NCBI GenBank assembly: GCA_964344765.1
Contig: CAYFOM010000037.1
Span: 1 to 47,996, forward strand
Length of the DNA: 47,996 nt
Source: JACNIZ01 sp964344765
GTDB lineage: Bacteria; Planctomycetota; UBA1135
Direction: 5' to 3'
Below are positions 35,065-42,720 of the stretch, piece by piece. The number at the start of each line of letters is the position of its first letter. Within the stretch, counting starts at the first letter, position 1. The notes under the pieces are model-generated. The model did no database searches, was not told the origin of the DNA, and saw only the letters and a list, made by a program, of their open reading frames with translations. The position numbers were made by a program, and so were the translations under genes.

Positions 35065-35359
35065 GGGATGCGTTCACTGAGGCCGATGAAGTGTACTCAA
35101 AAAATGAAAAAAGATAAAACTTTTCAATTAATCGGCCAATAAAAGGGGCAGGAGCGCACTCACTCCCACCCCGGCTAAATAACCTATCAAGGCCCTAACC
35201 CTTGGAGAATCGGGCCGCCGGCACAAAACGTTTCACAGGTGATGGCGAGCGGCGTGGCGAATAATGATATATGAAAAATTGAAATATATTCCGGAATATC
35301 AGTAGAATTCCGTCGCCCCTAACAAGCTCTGAAGGCGGTACAACCGTCATAATTCAGCG
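35065..35359. other. Divergent intergenic region, A+T-rich
   Basis: About 295 bp with no supported gene. It contains A/T-rich stretches beside both starts, a G-rich/C-rich imperfect stem near 35145-35173, and the palindrome at 35286-35299. It presumably carries promoters for the leftward secreted-protein gene and the rightward ArsR-like gene. Confidence 0.5.
35286..35299. promoter_or_regulatory. Palindrome, possible operator
   Basis: ATATTCCGGAATAT is a perfect 14-bp palindrome about 60 bp before the start of the winged-helix regulator gene. It would fit a site for that dimeric regulator. This is inference from position only. Confidence 0.35.
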
Positions 35360-36007
35360 ATGCCGCCCCAAAAGCCCTCCTCCCCGCCCGCCGATGATGG
35401 CGATGAGCCCGACCAGGGCCGGCGCAGACCAGGGACCTACCTGCTCGAGGACGTCAAGCAGCTCGAAGCGTTGGTTTCGCCTCTGCGTCGCAAAATGATC
35501 GGCGCGTTATCGGCGGAAGGGCCGCTGAGCGCCACCCAGCTGGCCGACCGCCTCGGCCGCGCGCCCGATGCGCTTTATTACCACCTCAAAGCGCTGATCA
35601 AAGTCGGTTTGGTGGTCGAGCGCAATACGCGGGCGACCAAGCGTCGGCCCGAGGTGTTGTTTGACCTGATCGCCGACCACGCCGAAACGCCGGCCGAGTC
35701 CGAACAGTGGGATTCGCCGTGGAACGAACCGCTCGGCAAGATGGCCGAGAACGATTTCCGCGCGCTGGTCAAACGCTTCAAGCAAGGCTTGGCCAACCCC
35801 GATGCAATCAAGTCCGGCAACGATCGCGACCTGACCACCGTCGCTACCGACGTGCGCTTGACCCGCGATGGTGTGCGTCGGATTAATGGCATCCTCGATG
35901 AAATGATGCGGGCGTTGCACGAAGAAACGCAAAAGGGTCGCGGTAAGTTTTATCAGGTTGGTTTTTTGATGGCCGAGATCGAAGAACGCAACGCCAAAAA
36001 GAAATAG
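35360..36007 (+). CDS. ArsR-like winged-helix transcriptional regulator
   Basis: DNA-binding protein of 215 aa. After an acidic, proline-rich leader of about 28 residues, residues about 35-100 form a winged helix: LVSPLRRKMIGALSAEGPLS, then recognition helix ATQLADRLGRAPDALYYHLKAL and wing VGLVVE. This fits the HTH_20/ArsR superfamily without visible metal-binding cysteines. The C-terminal half is helical and charged, resembling a dimerisation or effector domain. The gene is isolated, with its own upstream palindrome, and ends in a hairpin shared with the convergent gene. Confidence 0.85.
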   Translation: MPPQKPSSPPADDGDEPDQGRRRPGTYLLEDVKQLEALVSPLRRKMIGALSAEGPLSATQLADRLGRAPDALYYHLKALIKVGLVVERNTRATKRRPEVLFDLIADHAETPAESEQWDSPWNEPLGKMAENDFRALVKRFKQGLANPDAIKSGNDRDLTTVATDVRLTRDGVRRINGILDEMMRALHEETQKGRGKFYQVGFLMAEIEERNAKKK

Positions 36008-36036
36008 GGGAACTCCAATCGACTCGGAGTTCCCCT
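36006..36036 (-). terminator. Hairpin terminator shared by convergent genes
   Basis: A perfect 11-bp stem (36006-36016 with 36026-36036) with a 9-nt loop overlaps the regulator stop codon. In the leftward direction the stem is followed by ATTTCTTTTT, so it should terminate the spondin-gene transcript that ends at 36061. In the rightward direction the T-tract is weak. Confidence 0.75.
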
Positions 36037-36060
36037 TAGCGCGGTGCGCCGACTTGGGTT

Positions 36061-37068
36061 TTACATCACTGTGCGCGTGACGATGTTGCTCATGCGCGTA
36101 TCCGGGCACGAGTTTTTCTCGGCGGCTTGCAAGTACAAGGTCAGGCCGGCGGCTGCGGCGGGAACTTGCAGGTTGATGGAGTAGTCACCATTCGCATCGC
36201 AGTTGCCCATCGCTGCCAGTTGCGACATTGGATTGGCCAACGGGAAGTTAATGCCAAAGTCTACGCACCATCCACCACTATTGGCGACGGTGGAACCCAA
36301 GCTGGTGCTCCACATCACGGCGACGGTTTCGAACGCGGTGCCGTAACTGACATCGATGTTGGCATTGCTGCCGGCAATCAACGGATCTACGCACAAGCCC
36401 AAATCATCGCCGCTTAGCTTCTCGAAGGTGAAGGTGCCGAGCGGTACGCCGAAGAACGGATAACCGGTGATTTCGAAAATCGGATCGGCTGGATTGGTGT
36501 TCGAGTTGCCTGAGGTGTAAGTGGTACCGCTGTCGGTGCCCGAGTCATAGGGCAACAAGTCGATGACAACTTGATCCACCCAGCGACCATTTTGGAACAA
36601 CTCCAAACCATCGACGCCGACAAACCAATCCGGACTCGGCGCGATCATCGAAACCAACGTGACCTGCGAGAAATCGGAAGTGATGTCGAAGGTCATCGAC
36701 ACGGTGTCGGGCGAACCGGCGCCAGGACCCGACAGCAAGAACTCGGCGTCGCCGGCGCTGATGGCGGCGTTGACCTCTTGAGTCAGCTTAGTCTTACTAC
36801 CGGTTTCGGCCATGCTTTCGATGCCGTCACTGGCCAGCGCGCCGACTTCCCAGAAGTGAATGCCGTCGGCGTGGGTGCCGCCGATCAGGCCGGAGAAGTG
36901 CGGGTTGTTGGGGAAGTCGGTGGGATGAGTTTGGCTACTCCAGTCCGCTTGAAAGGTCACCTTGTAGCGAGCTTCCAATGGTTGGTCGCAGCCTTGTGGC
37001 AACGCGAGGGGCGTAGCGGTTGCCAGAGGAAGAAGCAGGGAAAGTGCGGGAATCATGATGGGAATCAT
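36061..37068 (-). CDS. Secreted spondin-domain protein
   Basis: Exported protein of 335 aa with a signal peptide of about 24 residues. A spondin N-terminal domain covers roughly residues 30-190: YKVTFQADWSSQTHP, PHFSGLIGGTHA, FWEVGALASDGIESMAETG, and VSMIAPSPDWFVGVDGLELF, followed by DLLPYDSGTDSG. From about residue 215 there is a separate beta-rich tail (INFPLANPMSQLAAMGNCD in part) seen also at 33820. The ATG at 37068 is used; a second at 37056 is possible. The domain is best known from animal matrix proteins; bacterial members are uncharacterised. Confidence 0.85.
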   Translation of the reverse strand: MIPIMIPALSLLLPLATATPLALPQGCDQPLEARYKVTFQADWSSQTHPTDFPNNPHFSGLIGGTHADGIHFWEVGALASDGIESMAETGSKTKLTQEVNAAISAGDAEFLLSGPGAGSPDTVSMTFDITSDFSQVTLVSMIAPSPDWFVGVDGLELFQNGRWVDQVVIDLLPYDSGTDSGTTYTSGNSNTNPADPIFEITGYPFFGVPLGTFTFEKLSGDDLGLCVDPLIAGSNANIDVSYGTAFETVAVMWSTSLGSTVANSGGWCVDFGINFPLANPMSQLAAMGNCDANGDYSINLQVPAAAAGLTLYLQAAEKNSCPDTRMSNIVTRTVM

Positions 37069-37153
37069 TATTCATTTGAATCCTCACAAAAGCATCACGC
37101 GGCAATAACGGATTTGAACTGTTTGCATGCGCGGGAAGGTTTAGAGTGATTTC

Positions 37154-38524
37154 ATGCCTTCCTCCATTTCGCGACGTGATTTTCTGCGCACCTCTGCTGC
37201 CGCAGGTCTTGGCTTCTCCACATTGGCTTGTGCCAGCACGGGTTACGTCGGCGCGAATAGTAAGGTTAATGTGCTTTGCGTGGGTGTGATCGGCACCATT
37301 GGCGGGCACGATCGCAAGCAGGTGGCGGCTCATCCGTCGGTGCGCATTGCCGGCTTGTGCGACGTGGATTCCAACTATCTTTCACAAGCGAAAAGCGACC
37401 ACCCCGATGCGTTCACCTGCAAGGATTACCGCGAGGCTTTTGATAAATATGGGGATCAATTTGATGCGGTGATTGTCGCCACGCCGGATCATAGTCACGC
37501 CAACATCATGATGACGGCATTGGCGGCCGGCAAACATGTTTATGGGCAGAAGCCGTTGGTGCATCAGCTCGAAGAGTTGTCGATGATCGACAACGCAATG
37601 AAGGCGCGGCCCGAGTTGGTCACCCAAGTTGGTAATCAACGCATGGTGTACAACGGCCGACGTGCTGCGGTTGAAATTTTGCGCTCCGGCGCGTTGGGCA
37701 AGGCGATCAAAGCTTACGCGTGGACCGGTTCTCCAAACGCCGGCAACTACTTCAACTTTGAACACAAACTCAGTGAGCCGATGGACCCGCCGTCGCACTT
37801 GGATTGGGGTTTGTGGTTAGGCCCGTGCCAAGCCAAAGAGTTTCGCGCCGACCTTGCGCCGGTGAAATGGCGTTCGTGGTGGGATCACGGCACCGGCGGA
37901 TTGGGCGACTGGGGCGTGCACGTGCTCGACGTCATCTTCTTCGGTTACGACGAACTGCAGTCGCCGATCGCAGTGGTTACCCACACGCCGGATAAGGTGG
38001 ACCCGTTCCACGCGCATCCGTGCCAGTCGACGATTACTTACGCGGTGGATTCGCCGAACTTCCTCAACAAGCACTTCTCGATTTACTACAACGACCGCGC
38101 ACAAATGCCGTCGCGCGCTGCGTTGGGGTTGCCGCCCGGCAATTGGGGCGACGCCAACATGACGGTGATTGTTTGTGAAGGCGGAGTGCTAGCTTTGACC
38201 GCTGGCGGCCACATCGAAATTTGGCGCGACGGCAAGATGACGCCTGGTTTGGAAATGCCGGGTCTGCCCGAGTTCCAACCGCTGAATCACTGGCATGCTT
38301 GGGTCGACAACATCATCGGCAAGAAAACTGAGTTGCGCACCCCGTTCCCGGATGGAGTTCGCATTACCGAAGCCGCGTTATTGGCGGTGAAGGCGACCAA
38401 GTACCCCGGTGTGGAATTGGCGTGGGATCGTTCGAAGTTGGCGTTTACCAACCACGAAGAAGCGACCAAGACGATTGTTAAGCGTGATTACCGCGAAGGT
38501 TTTGCGCCGCCAGTAGTTGCTTAA
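37154..38524 (+). CDS. Gfo/Idh/MocA-family oxidoreductase with Tat signal
   Basis: Predicted periplasmic NAD(P)-dependent sugar oxidoreductase of 456 aa. The N-terminus SRRDFLRTSAAAGLGF is a twin-arginine signal. The Rossmann domain follows (VGVIGTIGGHDRKQV), then VIVATPDHSHANIMMTALAAGKHVYGQKP, where the usual EKP is QKP, as in a known subgroup. The C-terminal domain carries WWDHGTGGLGDWGVHVLDV. Tat export implies folding with its cofactor in the cytoplasm. Substrate unknown. Its last 47 bp overlap the convergent decarboxylase gene. Confidence 0.92.
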   Translation: MPSSISRRDFLRTSAAAGLGFSTLACASTGYVGANSKVNVLCVGVIGTIGGHDRKQVAAHPSVRIAGLCDVDSNYLSQAKSDHPDAFTCKDYREAFDKYGDQFDAVIVATPDHSHANIMMTALAAGKHVYGQKPLVHQLEELSMIDNAMKARPELVTQVGNQRMVYNGRRAAVEILRSGALGKAIKAYAWTGSPNAGNYFNFEHKLSEPMDPPSHLDWGLWLGPCQAKEFRADLAPVKWRSWWDHGTGGLGDWGVHVLDVIFFGYDELQSPIAVVTHTPDKVDPFHAHPCQSTITYAVDSPNFLNKHFSIYYNDRAQMPSRAALGLPPGNWGDANMTVIVCEGGVLALTAGGHIEIWRDGKMTPGLEMPGLPEFQPLNHWHAWVDNIIGKKTELRTPFPDGVRITEAALLAVKATKYPGVELAWDRSKLAFTNHEEATKTIVKRDYREGFAPPVVA

Positions 38525-39968
38525 CCGTCGCGCTTAAATCATTCATCATTTGCTCGACGCGATCGCGGTGCGTGCGGAAGCACAATACGCAAATGCGCAG
38601 AGTGAATTTGCCGTCCAGCCAAGTTCCGGTTAGATAAACATTGCCGCAGCGGTTCACCGCGTCGATCCATTCGCGGTTGAGTGGATTCAACTGCTGCAAG
38701 CTGAGGTCGTCGTGCTCGATGCGGAAGGCAAGTAACGACAACGCAGGTTCAGCAACCACGCGGACGTTGCTGATTTCGCGCAGCTGCTCGGCGGCATATC
38801 GCGCCAGGTCCATCTTTTCATCCAGCGTGTCGGCGAAGCTTTGCATGCCAACCATTTTGATTGGCAGCCAGCAACGCAAGCCGCGATTGGAACGCGACAA
38901 TTCGGACGACGAGTTGCAGAAGTCAACCAAGTCGTCGTCCTGCTGGTAAGCCGGCATGTAATCGCCGGAAACCGAATGTGCTTGCACCAAGTGGCGGCGG
39001 TTTTTAACCAGCAGGCATCCGGTGCCGTACGGCAAGAACAAGCTCTTATGCGGATCCAAGGTGATGGAATCGGCGCGCTCCATGCCGACAAGTTGTTGTT
39101 TACCGCGTTCGGTCAGCGCGAAGAAGGCACCATAAGCGCCATCGATGTGGAACCACAGCGATTCTTCGGTTGCCAAATCGGCGAGCTCGTGCATCGGATC
39201 GACCGCGCCGGTGTTGACGGTTCCGGCGCTGCCAATCAACAGAAAGGGTTGATAGCCGTCGGCGCGGTCTTTGTGGATTTGACTGCGCAATGCGTCTACA
39301 TCCATGCGGAAATCACGATCGGCCGCGACCACACGCACGTTTTGCGTCGGTAGGCCGGCGATCAGCGCCGCTTTGGTGATCGAATGATGGATTTGATCGG
39401 ATACGTAAATGGTGCCACGCGAAAAGTCGTCGCCGAAGTGATGGCGACGCGCGGTGACCAACGCGGTTAGGTTCGCGACCGAGCCGCCGCTGGTCAAAAT
39501 TCCACCAGGAACCGGGGCGGCAGACCCTTCGCTTTCGGCATCACCTGGCGGGTAGCCAACCACGTTGCAAAACCAGCGAATCACGTTGGACTCCAGCTGC
39601 ACCATGCCCGGCGAACCAATCCAAACCCCAACGTAGCGATTGACCGAATCAGCGATCAAATCGGCCAATGCAGTATGAAAAATCCCACCGCCGGGAATGT
39701 AAGCCAAGTAGCCAGGGCCGGCGGTATTCAGCGAATGCGGCACAACTTCTTGGAACAAATGTTGAAGCAATTCCTCCAACGGCGCACCGTGCTCGGGGGC
39801 AGTCGACTCGGCCAACGAACGGGCGACGTCGGCGCCTCCCTCCCAAACGGCGGCAGGCTGATCCGGCAGCGATTGTAGATAGGGAACGATTTGCTGCATG
39901 GCCAGCTCGACCCACTCGCGCATTTGCTCGGCGCTGGGTTCAAGCGGGAAATTCTGATCGGTCGGCAC
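38478..39968 (-). CDS. PLP-dependent group II amino-acid decarboxylase
   Basis: Pyridoxal-phosphate enzyme of 496 aa like aromatic-L-amino-acid and glutamate decarboxylases. GGILTSGGSVANLTAL binds PLP phosphate, WFHIDGAYGAFF contains the PLP-aspartate, and the Schiff-base lysine lies in SITLDPHKSLFLPYGTGCLLV. The start appears to be GTG at 39968. The substrate cannot be read from sequence. It is divergent from the selenoprotein candidate, with only about 45 bp between starts. Confidence 0.9.
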   Translation of the reverse strand: MPTDQNFPLEPSAEQMREWVELAMQQIVPYLQSLPDQPAAVWEGGADVARSLAESTAPEHGAPLEELLQHLFQEVVPHSLNTAGPGYLAYIPGGGIFHTALADLIADSVNRYVGVWIGSPGMVQLESNVIRWFCNVVGYPPGDAESEGSAAPVPGGILTSGGSVANLTALVTARRHHFGDDFSRGTIYVSDQIHHSITKAALIAGLPTQNVRVVAADRDFRMDVDALRSQIHKDRADGYQPFLLIGSAGTVNTGAVDPMHELADLATEESLWFHIDGAYGAFFALTERGKQQLVGMERADSITLDPHKSLFLPYGTGCLLVKNRRHLVQAHSVSGDYMPAYQQDDDLVDFCNSSSELSRSNRGLRCWLPIKMVGMQSFADTLDEKMDLARYAAEQLREISNVRVVAEPALSLLAFRIEHDDLSLQQLNPLNREWIDAVNRCGNVYLTGTWLDGKFTLRICVLCFRTHRDRVEQMMNDLSATVKQLLAAQNLRGNHA

Positions 39969-40013
39969 GGGGTAATTATGCCGATGCCGTGTTTAAAAAA
40001 GCTAGGATCGGGC

Positions 40014-40970
40014 ATGCCCATTTTGGCCGCCACCCTGCTTGTGCTTGGATCTGCCGCTCAATCCGAACCCATACCGCTGAAGCCGATGTCCGGCCGCGTG
40101 GATCAACCGGTCGAGCTCGGCCAAGTCAAATGGCGGCGCGATTTCGAGGCCGGTTTAGCCGAGGCCAAGCGCAGCGGCAAACCCGCACTGTTGCAGTTCC
40201 AAGAGGTGCCCGGCTGACAGGGCTGCAAAGATTATGGTGCTCAGGTTCTGACGCACCCTTTGCTGGTGGAGGCGGCCGAAGAGTTGTTCGTGCCGATCGC
40301 GATTTACAACAACACCGAAGGCGACGCTGACCAGCGCGTGTTGCAGCGCTACAACGAGCCGGCGTGGAATTACCAGGTCGTGCGCGTGGTCGACGCCGAC
40401 GGCAAAGACCTGATCCCGCGCGTGGCCAAAGATTGGACCACCGCCGCTGTCACCCGCGCGATGGTTGCCGGATTGAAGGCTGCTAAAAAGCCGGTGCCGA
40501 AGTGGTTGGAGTTGGTCGCCGCGGAACAGTTGGCGGCGAAACGCGGCACGTCCACCGCGGTTTTCGGCATGACGTGATTCTGGGTAGGCGAGGCCGAGTT
40601 CGGTCTCATCGACGGCGTGGTCAAAACGCGTCAGGCGTGGATCGGCAAAAAGGAAGTGGTGGAAGTGGTCTACGACCCGAAGGTGGTCAAGCTCGAGCAA
40701 CTGCGCGCCTTCGCCAAACGCAAAGAGTTTTGGTTTGAGCCGGAAGCCACCGAAGCAGCTGGCAAAAAGGACCGCCCACCTTTGCGCATGGACAAGGAGC
40801 AGAAGTACTACCTATTGCAATCGGCGTTGAAAAAAGTGCCGATGTCCGAAGCGCAAGCTTGCCGCGTCAACGCAAGCTTGAAGGGCAATTGGAAGCAATA
40901 CCTCTCGCCGTCGCAACTCAAGCAGGCGGACTTACTCTTGAAACCCAAAGAGAAAAAGCAGCGCAGCTGA
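40014..40970 (+). CDS. Secreted thioredoxin-like/MsrA-like fusion with two candidate selenocysteines
   Basis: One reading frame of 318 aa, open if TGA at 40215-40217 and at 40575-40577 is read as selenocysteine (residues 68 and 188). Residues 1-16 form a signal peptide; AGGA-like spacing upstream is good (AGGA 7 bases before the ATG at 40014). Residues about 38-170 look thioredoxin-like, with FQEVPG-U-QG-C, a U-x-x-C redox motif (Sec68, Cys71). From about 183, AVFGMT-U-FWVGEAEFG then KKEVVEVVYDP match MsrA GCFW and HAEVV-x-V-x-YDP, but the region between is much shorter. Each TGA has a hairpin after it. The final TGA at 40968 is taken as stop because another TGA follows three codons later. 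Confidence 0.8.
40236..40257 (+). promoter_or_regulatory. Candidate SECIS hairpin 1 of the fusion gene
   Basis: A 9-bp stem with one bulged C: GGTGCTCAG (40236-40244), loop GTT, CTGA, C, GCACC (40248-40257). The loop starts 27 nt after the first in-frame UGA and has G first, as in known bacterial SECIS loops. Confidence 0.6.
40590..40607 (+). promoter_or_regulatory. Candidate SECIS hairpin 2 of the fusion gene
   Basis: A 7-bp stem (40590-40596 with 40601-40607, one G-U pair) with loop AGUU. The loop begins 19 nt after the second in-frame UGA, and G is at its second position. Confidence 0.55.
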
Positions 40971-41146
40971 GTCAGGCCGTGATTAGCGATGGGACCTAAG
41001 GATCAACATGGTCATCTTGAAGTTGATCCAAAGAAAACGCACGAATTGCCAAGGCCAAAATACGCGCATGAAGCAAGTGAGTCGTGTCGGTTGGGGCACA
41101 AAGTATGCTTGCTTTTCACAATGGTGTGGGTCGAGGTTTGCCATGG

Positions 41147-42616
41147 TTATTCCGGGATCACCCACCACAGGGGCTTGAGTTTGGCTTTGTATAAAAAGCC
41201 GTGATGCAACAAATGTTTGATCCAATGGCCGGCTAAGCCGATCTCGCCGAAAGTATGTTTGATGTCGCGCCCGTATTTGGGATATTTTTCGAAGTCAGGC
41301 ACGATCGGGAAAACCGTCATTGAGGCAGCCGTTCCCCTCCAAAAACTGGCGCCAGCGCTGGCCACGCATGCCGCGCCCATTTCACTCATGCTTGCGGAAT
41401 GTGGGGGAGTGGACCTTCCTCGAACTTGATCGGCAATTGTTTGAGCCACCGCTTTTCCAATCATTGCCGACGGCATCCCGGTTCGCGGAGGAGTGGGCGC
41501 AATTGGAGTTCCATTCGGGCTCTGGCGTGGTATTGAAATGGCATGCGGGGGCGCAAACGCAATGCCCGCCGCATATACATTTGCATATTTTTCTGATTGG
41601 TAATGGCGCGGCCAGTCTGACGCTTTCCATTCAGCGAAAGGCTTGGGTGAATAATCAGCATCTACCTTCATAAAGCCGTTGGCGGCGAATAATTCATCAC
41701 TTATGTCGTCGGAGTTTTTCGCGAATGCTTTGAGACCTACACCGGTGAATGGTGGGATCAACATTGCGAAATCGAAGTCGAGTTCGTGTTCCCCGCCGTC
41801 TAGTGTTTCGTAATGGATTTTACCGGCTTCAACCTTTGAGACGTGGGTGCGCAGAATCCAATCCAAGCCACGTTCGGCGAATAGAGATTCTGTGAATACC
41901 TTGGAGTGAGTGACGTAACCGCCACGCTTGATGTGGATGCCGCCCATTCCAAAATCGCCAAGTTCATATTCATTGGACAACCAAACAAGGTCCGCTTGGT
42001 CACGCACCCCTTCGGCTCGCAGTTTGAATTCCACGTTGAAGATGTATTCGAATGCTGCACCCTGGCAAGTGCACATTCCATGCCCAGTGCCAATCACGAT
42101 GCGCTGACGTTCGCCAGCTTTCATTTTTGAAATACAACGGTCCAATTCAACAGCAGCTTCGACCGCATGAGTTTCGGCGCAAACCGAAACCGTATGCCCA
42201 TCTGGCCCTAAGCCTTCCGTGGCGGAAAAATTCAATTTGGGCCCGGTCGCATTGATCAAATAGTCATATTCAATGTGGACCTCGCTTTGACTTGCTGAAT
42301 TGGATCGAGAGGCGTCATCCGTTTTTTGCGCCACTACAAAAGGTCTATTGTGGGCTTCTGATCCCTCTGGCCAAATTTCCGTTGCGGCTGCTTGAACAAA
42401 TTCAATACCCGCCTTTTTATAAACCTTGGCCAGCGGGAAGCGCACCTGATCCATGGTCATCTTGCCCACGCCTACCCAAATGTTTGATGGAATCCAGTTG
42501 TAGTTCGCCCGCGGCGACACAACGGTAACTTTGTGTTCCTTTCCTAGCCACCTGCGCAAGAACGATGCAGCCGTGTGGCCAGCCACTCCAGCGCCTAGTA
42601 CAACGATGTCAGCCAT
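41147..42616 (-). CDS. Sulfide:quinone oxidoreductase-like flavoprotein
   Basis: FAD-dependent pyridine-nucleotide-type oxidoreductase of 489 aa. The FAD-binding GAGVAG is at residues 8-13. The cysteines usual in SQR are found as Cys146 (VCAETH), Cys184 (with Cys182, GMCTCQGAAFEY) and Cys417 (AACVAS). VYAAGIAFAPP marks the second FAD motif, and a C-terminal amphipathic region (HWIKHLLHHGFLY) could bind the membrane. It would oxidise sulfide or a persulfide and reduce quinone. An NADH dehydrogenase-2-like function is the alternative. It is separated by 176 bp of gene-free DNA from the selenoprotein gene. Confidence 0.82.
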   Translation of the reverse strand: MADIVVLGAGVAGHTAASFLRRWLGKEHKVTVVSPRANYNWIPSNIWVGVGKMTMDQVRFPLAKVYKKAGIEFVQAAATEIWPEGSEAHNRPFVVAQKTDDASRSNSASQSEVHIEYDYLINATGPKLNFSATEGLGPDGHTVSVCAETHAVEAAVELDRCISKMKAGERQRIVIGTGHGMCTCQGAAFEYIFNVEFKLRAEGVRDQADLVWLSNEYELGDFGMGGIHIKRGGYVTHSKVFTESLFAERGLDWILRTHVSKVEAGKIHYETLDGGEHELDFDFAMLIPPFTGVGLKAFAKNSDDISDELFAANGFMKVDADYSPKPFAEWKASDWPRHYQSEKYANVYAAGIAFAPPHAISIPRQSPNGTPIAPTPPRTGMPSAMIGKAVAQTIADQVRGRSTPPHSASMSEMGAACVASAGASFWRGTAASMTVFPIVPDFEKYPKYGRDIKHTFGEIGLAGHWIKHLLHHGFLYKAKLKPLWWVIPE

Positions 42617-42720
42617 GCCTGTTCCTAATTGATTTCAGGAGCAAGCCTCCCACGAAAAATATGGTCCGTCAAGAATATTTCATATAGCTGAAATGATTAT
42701 AGATTTCGACTAGGTTGGCT

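Noticed and set aside
40014..40970. Pseudogene with two nonsense mutations
   Set aside because: Both TGAs fall at catalytic Cys positions of recognised motifs while the rest of the frame shows no damage.
40968..40970. A third selenocysteine at the end of the fusion gene
   Set aside because: Another TGA follows after three codons and no motif surrounds it, so it is taken as the stop.
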